NCBI GenBank assembly: GCA_033026295.1
Contig: CM065177.1
Location: forward strand, 4,953,400 to 5,017,399
Origin: Channa striata
Taxonomy: Eukaryota; Chordata; Actinopteri; Anabantiformes; Channidae
Length of the DNA stretch: 64,000 nt
Reading direction: 5' to 3'
The notes below the pieces were generated by a model. It ran no database searches. It had not been told where the DNA came from and saw nothing but the letters and a program-made list of their open reading frames with translations. Below are positions 1 through 12,100 of the stretch, one piece after another. Position numbers and translations under genes: made by a program. How positions within the stretch are numbered: the stretch's first letter is position 1; each line of letters starts with the position of its first letter.

Positions 1-194
1 AATTCCATATTGAGGGGCATTGGAATAAATGGCAGTTCATCAATGTCTTCATCAGAGTCAGAGGATGATGATGGCAAAGGTGAACCCTCTTTAAGGTGTC
101 TGGGAACAGCAATGGATATGTGGCTCGAGGAATCATTTAGCAACTCAGGTATAGACCTCATGACCATTTTTGATTTATAGCTGATCAATGAACG
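1..194 (-). CDS. speg: speg coding exon 29 (partial): start of the inter-kinase region
   Basis: Encodes RSLISYKSKMVMRSIPELLN, then HISIAVPRHLKEGSPLPSSS and an acidic run SDSDEDIDELPFIPMPL. Human continues QISYKCHLVLRPIPELL and a comparable SSSDSEEEELEELPSVP. The exon runs off the left edge of the window; in mammals this exon is very long. Confidence 0.92.
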
Positions 195-3100
195 CTGTAA
201 AAAAAGAAATATTATACAGTTAAAATATTTAAATTATTTGGAATTCTAGATTTACTGGAATACAGACAACAACACTAGGAAGTAAAAAATAACCCACCTG
301 CCATTTTCTGCGAGATACAAACTTCTTCAGGGCCTCTGTGCTTATTGCCTTCCCCTTGCTAAGGTCTGTATAATATATAGACATTATAAAAACATTATGA
401 GACCTTGACAGGATTTTCAAACAAATGAAGTAATTAACACTGTAAAAGTGCATTGTCTTACTTTGAACCAGGGGTGTCTTAGACATTCCTGTGTATCAGG
501 TCTCCTAAAAAAAGTGTTTGCATTGTTCACTCTTCTAGGTTTATGCATTTATTTGTCCCATTATCTAGCTTGATAAACTTTGTTACCCTGGCTATCTCAA
601 ATGAAAAGCAACAGAGCAGAGAAAAATCATATGAGAGTTTTCCATGATATGTTCACTTACAGCCTGTCAGCGACTAGCAGTTTTATGATGAACCCTTTTG
701 CCTCTCTGCAGAGGTCAGCAAACATACTCTCCTCAAAGGCAACATTATAGTTTCGGATATTCAGAACAGAGTTGCGGTCATTCTCCCCAGCAAATGGGGA
801 CACTCCTGTCAGACTGACAACAAAGAGAACAACCCAGTCTGTAGATTTTAACAGCAAATTTATTAAAAATATATAGATATTTAATTGATATTCAGTTTTA
901 CTTACCACAGATATGCAATGACTCCTACTGGCCTAGACAAATATAGAAGAGAATTTAAAAAAGCTGATAAGTTAAGACAAAACTAACAGAAAATGTACAT
1001 TTAAGTGATACACTACCAGATGTCTGTTGCTTTTGACACCGGGGACTGATTGACAATTTCTGGTGCAACAAATTCTGGTGTGCCATATTTGCAGTATTGA
1101 GCGTCATCGGGTACGATCGCCACTGCATTGCCAAAGTCACAGATTCGGATCTGATCACTCTGAGGGTCTGCCATGAGGATGTTATCAGGCTAAGAGATGA
1201 ATGTGAGAAAGTAAAATGTATTATTATTTTCTTCCATCAGAATCATAATTTTATTACAGAAATTTATACCGAGAAGAAAATGTTGACATAGTGGGAGTGT
1301 TAGGAGTATTAATGATCAAACGGTTACCTTAATGTCCAAGTGTATAATGTTTAGATGATGAAGATAGTCTAATCCCTCAAGCAGTTGTCTTATACAGGAC
1401 CGTACCTAGTGGTCCAAAACACAAAAATGCAGTCTTATTTGTTAAAAAAGCATTAGACTAACTATACAGTTAACCAGTGGAATAATATGGACGTTGAAAT
1501 TAAAGCGAATGTAAGGTTTGCAGAGCTGCCTTACACAGGACTTACATCAGACTCCATTACAGTAAATTTCTTTGTAAATCTTTCCAGAAGCTCTTCGTGG
1601 CATCTTTGAAGACCAATTAAGGGTAATCACTCATAAATGCTCCTGCAGGCATGTGTACACTTTAGTTTACTTTTACCATGATAGAGTTTCTCATAAAAAT
1701 CCTTCAATTCAAACGTGAAGTGAAAAGCATGTATTTTATTAAAATCACGTAATTAATTTAATACTCTGTATCAGAAACAATAATAATAAAAAGGATACAG
1801 TTCAGTGATGATAATGACTGCATTCTTTTTCTCAAAGGCGTCATGAAAGTAAAGGACTCGCTCATGGTCCATCTTGGAAAGCAGTTTCATCTCTCTCAGA
1901 GCAGATGTCTTTTTCTTGGCCCGTGTGGAGATGAACTTCGCAGCGTACTCCATTTTGCCTACCTTCTGGGTAACATGTTTCACATAGGAAAATGCACCCC
2001 TGGAATAAAAAGGAAACCTCTATCCATATGTACTGATATAATAGTTTCATAATTTGTTAAAATAGCACATTAAACGCACAAAGACATGGGAAAAAGCACA
2101 GCTACTTTTGGTAAATTTATTTGAATTGGTTAACCTTGAGAGTGCTTCTCTAGCATTTTAATGCACAAGATAAAAAGATTTTAAATATGGCCTTAATAAA
2201 AAGCTTACCTTCCAATTTCTTTTTGGACGTCATAGCAGTCCCTCAGCCTGCGCATTTTCCTTAGAATAGTCTCCTCATCATCAACTGAGTTGTCTTTACT
2301 TTTAGCTGCAGTAATAGCAACGTATTCCTTAGGAGAGTAAGGCCGACTGCAAATAACTACAAAGAAAGCCGACTGCTGATACACATCTGACAGATAAACC
2401 TCTTACCTTCATGAACTGTTAGCTCAGCTTTGCAAGACACAGATCCTGCCAAGTTCCTGGCAGTGCAGGTATATACCCCAGAGTCTTCTGGACGAGCATT
2501 TAGGACCACCAGGGAACATTCATTATCATCGTACACAAACGTGTAATGACTGCTCTCTGACAGCAGAGTATCATTCTGAAATGAAACACTGGACGTTTCA
2601 TCAGCTGTTCTATAGAATTAAAAAAGTCCCATAGACCATGGCTAGCTGACATAAACATAAAAAGTGTGATAAAAGTGAAACCTTGAACCAGAGGATGTCA
2701 GGGATGGGCTTGCCCTCCACAATCACAGCAAAGCGAGGGGTCTCACCACAACAAACATCCAAGTCCTCCATAATAGTTTCAAATTTTGGTGGAGCTGTGG
2801 ACAGTATAGCAAAGATAGAATAACAAGTTATTTACATGTAAATAAGTAGATCAGTAGATGTCTACTGCTGACCGTACCTGCCATCTCCACACTGAAGTTG
2901 CAGCTGTCACTGCCATATTTGTTGGAGGCCACAAACACCATCTCTCCAATATCAGCACTCTTCACTTTCAACAGCTTCAGGGTGTGCTGATCATCATCTG
3001 GCATTGCCATCTCATACAGGCCTGGCTTACTGGCCAGGACCATACCGCCCCTGAGGAAAAATGTTTGTCTTTTTAACTTTGATTAATATGGTAACAAAAG

Positions 3101-6100
3101 GAAAGCAAGTAGTGGTGGCAATGTGACTCTTGGTTGTTTATCCGTTAGCTAAAAATACCATATCTCTAGCAATGCTAGAAGAAAGTCTTTGACCTTCATC
3201 AAAAAACCCCACCCGTTATGTTTAAACAATCTTTTAAGAGGCCCTGACAAATTCTGCAAGCCAATTAGCAGTTGAAGTTGTGTCAGGAATTCCCGCTAAA
3301 CTGTCAGGACATACCTTTTTCACTGCTTTTAATGTTTCAATGTATTTATGCTCATCAGTCATCCACTCTGACTATTCAGTGATGTACTTGATCCGCAAGG
3401 TGGCAACTTTACTGCTTGATACCATGCCAGTTAAAGCGTGAAAACTACATATACAACTGCAGTGTAATTTTACTAGTTGAAACCTTTTTTGGTTGATATT
3501 AAAAGTAAAACACAAAAATCTAAATTGTACATAAGGTACATAGTGGGGAAAGAACCTCATTAGTCAGGCAATTCCTTTTTAGAAATAAAACAATACCTCT
3601 TCCAGATGACTGCAGCATTGACATGATTCAGAGTAACCGTGATGGTGACTGACTGGTTTTCTATCACATATACAATGTCTGGCTTGTCAATAATCACTGG
3701 AGCCTCTTGAAGGTAGGGGCCTTGAGAAATTAAAACAAGTTTTATTTAATTAGGCAACAGTGCACACAAATAGATAGGTACATTCTACAAAAACATATTA
3801 ACATGCCTCGATCCATGAGCTGCACGGGGTCAGTAGCAGGGGAAGGCTTGCTGAAAGCCTTGGAGGTGATGGTCAGTATCCTGAAAGCATACCGGACCCC
3901 TTTGGAGACAGTGCTGATGGTGTAGGTGGTCTCCTTCAGACCAGAGGCTATGATGGTCCACTGGATGGAGCCAAGGGCTTGTTGTTGGATGGCATACATC
4001 AAGGAGCTAGGATCTGCAAGAGGTTTGATGCGAAATGTAATAGTGTGTCTGGATTAATTAAAAATTGTTGTTTGTAAAGGTACAACAGATGTATCATTTT
4101 GTCATTTTGTTTCATCTTCACCTTCAGCCCTGTAACATATCATAATATGTCGCCACGCTTACCAATAGAAGGGTCCAGCCTCCTAGGTTTCTTCCAGCTT
4201 AAAGTGATGGTTTTACCAGTGATGGACTCTATCAGTGGAGCTCCATCAGGTGGATCAGGTAGGATATCTAAAATAATAATGATATTGGAATTAGAGGTCT
4301 ATAAATGCTTCTGACCAGCCTTTCCACATTACACAACAACTGAACGCAATACTGAACACAGTTATTTAATGAGGCTTTTTCTTGAGGCGCATGACAAAAA
4401 GGAATTACCTGTGACATAGAGATGAGCATAGCAAGTGGCCTTGCCAATTTTGTTAGAGATAACGCTCTTGTAGACACCACCGTGGGCGTGGCACACAGAG
4501 CGGATGACCAGGCTGTGGACATCACGAACTGTACAAGGAAGCAGAAAAGGGATGTAAAAAAACAAGGTACAGATGGTGTTATCATTTTTCATAGTGAATT
4601 CGACATCACTGCAATGACAAAATATCAAATCATCCTACAAATATTGAATTGCATTCCCCAGAAACACGTAAGCATAAGGTATCTACCCAAGTGCTTAAAA
4701 CAAAGATAGCAGTGACTAACCCATCGGAGAAAGAAGGTTGAAGAATAGTTGTGTTCAGCTGTATCACAATTAAATAAAGTTTACTTTAACTGTGAATACA
4801 ATCCTCCTCCAACATCGGCAAAGTCTTTTTAGTTGTAAATGCTGATTAAATTCTCTTTTCTTTCAATTTTCTTTCAATAAAACTAAAACTAGAAAAAATC
4901 CTGAAATCAATACAAAGGCTACAGTTGCTTTGTAAAGGCTTTACAGCTTTGACAGGCCTGAACACTACTGAATGTTAATCCATTCTGAAGCACTTACACT
5001 GTGTCATCTTTCTGTCCTCAGTGCTCTCAATTCTTTTGCCATTGTGGAACCAAGCGATGGTGGGGTAAGGCAAACCAGCCACTTTGCATTTAAGCACAGC
5101 CTCCTTTCCCTCAATAACATCCAGATCATAAAGGGGCTTGATGAAGTCAGGCATGGTGAAACGCTCCACCTCATTCTCTGGGACTTCTGGCTCCTCTGGG
5201 ATGGATGGCATCTTCTCCAGTTTAGCCCTAAACAGTTGGGAAGAAAGAGCATCAAATTAACACCATTTCAAGCTTTAGTGAACGGAAGCTGCAGCCAAAC
5301 ACCTAACAAAGAACACGCTCTTACATCTGTGAGGAGATGGGTGGCCGTGGTTCTTGGATGTAAAGTTCGGCGGAGCTCTCTGCTTGGCCATGAATGTTAA
5401 GGGCTGTGACGGTGTAGACGCCCTCATCCTCACTTGTCACGTGAGAAATAATGAGAGAGTGGCGTCCACCTTCCTGGAGAATGTGAATGTCCTCACTCTC
5501 TGCGAGTGGATGATCTAAGAAAAAGGAGTGCCTATTTATATAATACTTTATAAATCCTAAAATCAGGTAAAGAACTTGCAATTTGCAATTATCAAAGTTG
5601 ATATGCAAACACTTCTCAAATACAAGTAAATTACTTACCAAAGTGACTCCAAGTGACTTTGGGTGATGGTGTCCCACTGACTTTACAGTCAAACCGAGCG
5701 TTACGGCCCTCAATCACTTCCAGAATGTCCAACTTGCGGGTAAAGAGTGGTTGAGTGGAGGGGATGACTTTGAGTTTGCCACATGACGTGACTTCCTCTG
5801 AAGAGTAAAAATTGAATTTAATTGACAGATATAGATAGAAATGGCGATAAAAAAATACAATCACATTTGACATCACAACTATTTTGACATTTATTTCTTG
5901 TGACATACCTTTGACTGTGCTTAGCTTGCACATGTACGTCCCGCTGTCATCCTCATGCACTGAGTTGAGCAGCAGACGGCACTTTCTTCCATTAAAGTGC
6001 ATCTTACAGTTGAGCAATGCAGGCTGGATCAGTTTCCCATCTGCAAGCCAGTCCACATCAGTGTCCTTTGGCCCAATGGCGTGACACTCAAACAACACTG

Positions 6101-9100
6101 TCTCTCCAGCCTTGGCTATAACGTCCTTGACTGGGCGGATGACAGCCAGGCCTGGTTCAACTGGTGGAGCTGGATGGTAAAAAAAAATTACATTTTCTGA
6201 TGAGTGGTGCTAAATGAACTAGTCATGGATCACAATGACTTTCTTTTTTTCTTGGAGTTTTGATATCAGTGTTTATAGCTGACAAACACATTAACTGTTT
6301 GATAAGGAACTCAGTCACCATGCAGTGAACCAACACAGGAAAATGTGGATTGTAACTGTGACACTAGCACATTTGAAAGGAAACATACCTTTAACATCGA
6401 GCTTCCCCTCGCACTGCTTCATTCCATACTCATTAATGATCTTACAGGTGTAAATCCCAGAGTCCGACCTCACTGCTGCCTTGATTGTCATTTCAAAAGT
6501 GCCGTCTTCTGTCTCACGTACGATGTGTCGTGGGCCAGTTTTTACTGTAACTCTGTCCCTCAGCCTACGAAAGAGCAGAATTAAGAAAACAAATATTTTA
6601 ACACAAGAGATAAATTGCTTTAAAAAAAAAAACTCAACGCAACGTCATGAAGGACAGCCCCGGACACACTTCTCAAATACAAGTGTTCTTCTGGCTTGCA
6701 TGAAGGGGGTGGGAAGTGGGATACATTCTCCAGCTTTGCCAATAATATGTTTAGCACATTCTTTTCTGCTATTGTCCCTCGAGAATCATGACTAACTCTA
6801 ATAACAGAGCCCTCAGCGTGACTCAGCCCATTCTTGTCTTCTGCATTAAAGGATGAATCTGGCATTATTCTATACTTTTCTTGTTTTCCAACCTATTGTC
6901 CATTCCTCATGGTTTACAGCATTCCTAATAAAGTTCTAATTTAAAGAAATACTGTGACGTAGGTGAACTGTGACATTTGATCTGTAGTTTGTTAAGTTCA
7001 AATATTTCAGTTCATAACTGCAGTAGGGTAAGTACATTTTTGTTTTATCAGTACAAAGCTAAATTTGGGTAACATTTTCTATGTGTGATTATGATATAGC
7101 TGCATGTGATATATCTGCATGTGAATTCCAACAGTTTCTTATTACATTTAGGTATTTGTTCTGTGTAAATGGAGACAGAATTTAGAGTGTATTTGTCAGC
7201 TTGGAGACTAGGCTCAAAAAACCCTATAGGTTTCCATCTCCTTCAACAGATGCATTAATGGAGCATGCGACGAATAATTATGCAGTCAAGCAAACTTGCT
7301 CATGGGGAAGTGTTTTCCTTATCCCAAACAAGCCATGTGATAAGTGATTTAATGAAGTAAGGAGACCTACCAGTAGAGCATGGGTTTGGGTTGTCCACTT
7401 ATTCGAACAGACATGGTGACTTCCTGCCCCTCAATTACAGCTTGATCACTCATTGTTGCCTGTTTGAAATGCAATGCAAGTTAGAAGGTGAGAGATGCAT
7501 TTTACATGAAAGTTTTAATTTGATAAATATGGTGATGGATGCTCATTTAGTAAATTAATAATGATAGCATCAAGGGCATTTGGTGTGTTACATACTTTCA
7601 TGCAGCATTCATAATTGACTAATCTATAATTATAATGACGTCTATATATACTAAACAGAAAGTTGTAATATTCCCACAGGGAAAGACAATATGGCCAAGG
7701 TATGTAAGTCTCACCACAAATGCAGGGGGTTTCCTGAATTGTGTGTCAATGGTTTGCCTTGTTTCTGGACTTCCAAAATCCATGCTTTCCTCCAGGGGAC
7801 TGAGATACTCCTCATCAGAGGTAATGGGGCTGCTAATGTCCATAGGCACACCCAAGTTTCCTTTAGGCTCCTGTACAGACCCTTAAAAAGCAAAAAGGTT
7901 CCAGTGGGTTTCATGCTATAGTTTGACTTGATATTAAGCATTTTTGACTATGATCAATTGCTACATGCACCTCTAACTTCGCCTGTTTAAACTGTTTGTC
8001 ACTGAGAGGACACCTTAATAGGAAGACAGGATTTAAAGAAGGCCATGTAGTAAAACAATAAAATAATTAGAAACTGAAGTCAAATGTGATATCCAAACAA
8101 TAGTGGATTCACAGCGAGCGGAGCCAGTGAGACTCAGTGGGCAATTTATAGGTTCAGTTTCGCCTCTGAGTTGCTATGGTAACTATAAGAGAGGTTATTC
8201 AGCTGGAATATATAGCACGCACATTTTGCTCAGAGACATAATGATTAGGGAGTCAGCTAAAAGTCAACTAAAAGCCAATGCCATTGTGGGAAGAAACAGC
8301 AAGATGTCTTGTTTTTTTTAAGCTGGACAGTAGCTTTGAATGATGACAGTTAGAGTACATTGGCCTGTAAGAATGTGGGGTAAATAAATAAGCCTTCTGT
8401 TACTTTTGACAGACCATAAAAACAACTATAGATAACATTAAGACAACAAATCAATAAACTATGTCTGCCTTGTAGGTCATAAAAATAATTATAATTTTAT
8501 TATATTAAATTCCCACATTTCTTATTTGGTTGACCTGCTATAGTTATATTAACTATAAGTATTTTTTTGTTGAGACAATGAAAATCTAACCTATATTGCT
8601 GTCAATATCTGAACTACTTGACAGCACTGGCTGTGTATAGTAATGCAGATATAAACAATGAAGATTAAAATTAAAAAGAAGGACTACAAAACTTACATGT
8701 CTAGGATCCAACATACCTGCTTTAACTGTTAGGGTGGCACTGCTGGAGGATTTGCCCACCTGATTAACAGCAGTTACACAGTACTTTCCACCATCACTTG
8801 TTTTAACGGATTTGATGAGCAGACTGTGGCGTTCCCCCTCCACTTTGACTGTGTAGTTTGCAATGCCAGAGATACCAATGTTATCTTTTGTCCAGGAAAC
8901 TTAGCAGAGAAAAACAGAAAATAAAGACGTTTAAATTTGTTATGTCTGTTCAAAAGTACACTTCAAAATTACCTTTGAGGATTTTTATTGTTAAACACAC
9001 AAAGTACTTTGCGATTTGTTACCTTCAGGAATGGGGGTTCCGGCAATAATACATTTTAGTAGCACATCTGCGCCAGCAGATGTCACAGTGTCTTGGAGGG

Positions 9101-12100
9101 GAAACTCAAACACTGGGGCCTCCATTGGGTCTTCTCCAGCAGACACATATGAATCATCTGAAGAATCTGCACAGTTTGGCAAAAGTCTGAATTCATTTAC
9201 CTCATGATTAAATCAAAAGAAACCCCCTCTAGTGGGTAATACTGGTTTTAACTGGTTGATTAAAAATGAAAAAGAAAAAGACTACTGAAAGGTTAATGCG
9301 AGAAGAACAATACATCTAACCTTGCTCTGGAGACATGGGTCGAGGGCGGCGGTTCTTTCCCTTGGTCTTCTGCTGTTGTCCCTCTTTGGCATTAATAGTA
9401 ATCGGCCGAGGTTCACTTTTCTTTAAAGGAACATCAACTTCCATCTTTTCATCTTCAACTATAATGGTGGGCAATCTTATTTTTAAGGCTGGTTTGGGTT
9501 GCTCTACTTCCATTTTTTCCTCTACAGAGTTTACTGGAAACATCTTTAGGGGTTTCACAGGAGGCTGACTAGGAAGATCTTGCACAATGGCAGCCCTTTT
9601 TTGTACCAGGGGACTTTCAGGTCTGTTTTCAATTTTTCTTACAACTATTTCAATAGGAGCCTTTTTTCCTGAGACTTCATCCTTCTGTAATGTTTGCCCA
9701 AACGATTCTTGAAGGTGTGGAGATTCTTGGATTCGCGATACCCTTTGTAAAAGAGGACTTGGGGGTCTTCGTTCAACTTTGCGTACCATCATCTCAGCAA
9801 TGCTTCTGCTAGGGGATTCTTCCCGTTGTTGCTGATATAATGCTGGAGATGATGATCTCTGAATGATTTCTGTAACAGGGCTGACTCTATTTAATTCTCT
9901 TACTGATCGTTGTCCTGGTAAGTCAGACAACTGCATTGACTCTGGGGTGCCTGCAACCTCTCCAAATCTACTGACTGTTACAGTTGTTGAACCAGTACTT
10001 GCTGTCTTTTGGAGTTGTGATTTATATAGCTCTTGTTCTGTTTGCTGTTGTTGCTGCATTTGCTTCTGGCCTAAATCAACCTCTTTCTGTTCCTTTGCCC
10101 ATTGAGCACGTTCTCTTTCTTGAAGCTTTTGTAGGACTTGTGGAGGAATAGGCTCTATTTTCCTGAAGGGCTGGCGCTGCTTGCCCTTCAGAGTCAGCTG
10201 TTCAGTTGAGAACGATTTCTTCATATGGGGTTTTCCAACTAGTTTCTTAATGCGCTGGAGCTCCTCTGTGAACTTGTTCTCAATGTCCTGGACTTTTTGG
10301 GAGTAGCGAGGTTTTTCCTCCAGTGAAGCAGCTTTCTGTCTAAACATCGATCTCCGTTCAGCAGCATCCTCTTTTAGAGCCTCCCTGAGATCTTCCCTTG
10401 AACTTTCCCTAGAGATTCCCAACCGACTTCCTCCATCATCTGAATCAACAGATCCAGCACGATTGAAACCTGCCCAGGATTGTCCAGAGACGGAACCCTC
10501 TGGAATGTCAAGGCTTCTTCTCCGTTCTTCTAAGTCACGAACCTTTTCAAAAACCTTAGAGCTTGCCCTGGTAAGCTTTGGGGATGGTCTGAGGGTAAAT
10601 TCTTTCCGGGAGTACTCACTCAGAGGAGTCTGGGGTCGGGAGTCCTGGTTACTACTCTGGGAGACAGATCTTGGCTGTTTAACCTTCTCTTCAAACTCTC
10701 CAGGAACTGTGTCTTGGTATTCAGTTGGCACAACAATTTTCTTCCGCAAGCTGATAGGTGTAGTTGAACCAGAGCGGTTTGACATTGGAGAAGGGGAGGT
10801 GCGTTTGATGAGTCTTGGGGATGGAGGTGGTAGTACTTGTGGAGAAGATTCTGCTGAAAACTCCTCTGACCGTCTCCTGAAATAGAAGATTGGAATCAGC
10901 ATCTGTAGAATGCATGTGGTAGCCAGTAATTCTGCTAGGTATGGAATGCAGTCAGAGTTGTGAGTCATTTTAACTGTGTTTGCTAGATTGTTTGCATTTT
11001 TTTCTTGCCTGGTTGTGTTTGAGTGATCCTCCTGTCGATGTGTTCTACTATCATCTTCTGCACATTTTTCCATCACTGCATTTCAGATAAAAGAGGCAAT
11101 TGTTAGACACATTTTGGAAGTAATGTTAGACATTAACACTAAATACAGTTTCAAACAAGGTAAGTTTGTAAATTTAGCTGCACCGATCAATATTTCTGGA
11201 TAAATGGTGACAAACCAACAAATCTTTGACTCTGCAATTCCCCTCCTGGCGATACAGAACTTTATCTTCTTTTAAGGCCATAATTTTTTTAAACTCCAAA
11301 CTTTCATCTTTTAATTTTCTGCTGCAGCCGGCAGTTGTTTTTCATGAAAATCTCTGTTAAGAAGGTTAAAGATGAGCTAGTGGTGCAGCATTCCATATGT
11401 CAACTAAGCAGCTGGATATTTTTAAAAGATGTTGAAGGCAACAAAAACAGTGGTTAGTGTCTGCGGGGTGTTTACATTGGAAAGCCTTGGTCATGGCTTT
11501 CAGATTTACCTTAATCTTTAATATTGCCGCTTAAAATACAATTGCAATTGTACACACTTCTCTTAAACATTTAGGAATTTACTTTAATGTGGATAACTGT
11601 TGCACAATTGTATCAGCAAAATAGTAAAACATAAAATTAAATTAAAAACTGGGTATGGCTAAGAATAGCTGCAAGCTGAAAATATAGTAGATACCTCTAT
11701 ACGCAGTCTGATCACCAACATCACCACTGTCCTCTTTGGTCTCAAACTGCTCTCCACCTTCATCCTCAGTTGTTTCGGAATCTGAAAAAAAACAAACAAA
11801 TTTTCATTATTCGTCACCAGTGGGAAACAATGTTTCTATAGCAGAAGAGGCAGAGCGGGCACTGTTACTATAGGAACCAGTGGCTACCTTATCCTCGTTG
11901 ATTTCGATGATGTTGGGTGAAAGGGAAGCGAAGATTACCAGTGTGTGGTGAAGGTGACACCTCGGAATTCTGCCACTTCAAAACTGTCAAAACTATAGAA
12001 TGTTGACTTGCGATGGAAAAAACAACATAGCCTGAAATGATCACATTTAAAAACTCCATATAAAAGGATAAATTTCTGTTCTTCTGTGTTTTATTGATTT

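Noticed and set aside
491..500. CACAG acceptor for speg exon 27
   Set aside because: Leads at once to a stop (AAT GTC TAA); TTTTTTTAG at 505 gives LRPDTQECLRHPWFK.
814..860. Longer version of speg exon 26 starting at an upstream CAG (reading WVVLFVVS)
   Set aside because: Cannot join exon 25 in frame and does not match the kinase family; the acceptor at 814 gives CLTGVSPF.
2347..2349. CAG acceptor inside speg exon 20
   Set aside because: Gives the wrong phase from exon 19; the TAG acceptor at 2357 keeps the frame (V-I-C-S-R-P-Y-S).
10463..10885. 140-codon plus-strand frame
   Set aside because: Antisense shadow of the long speg exon 3.
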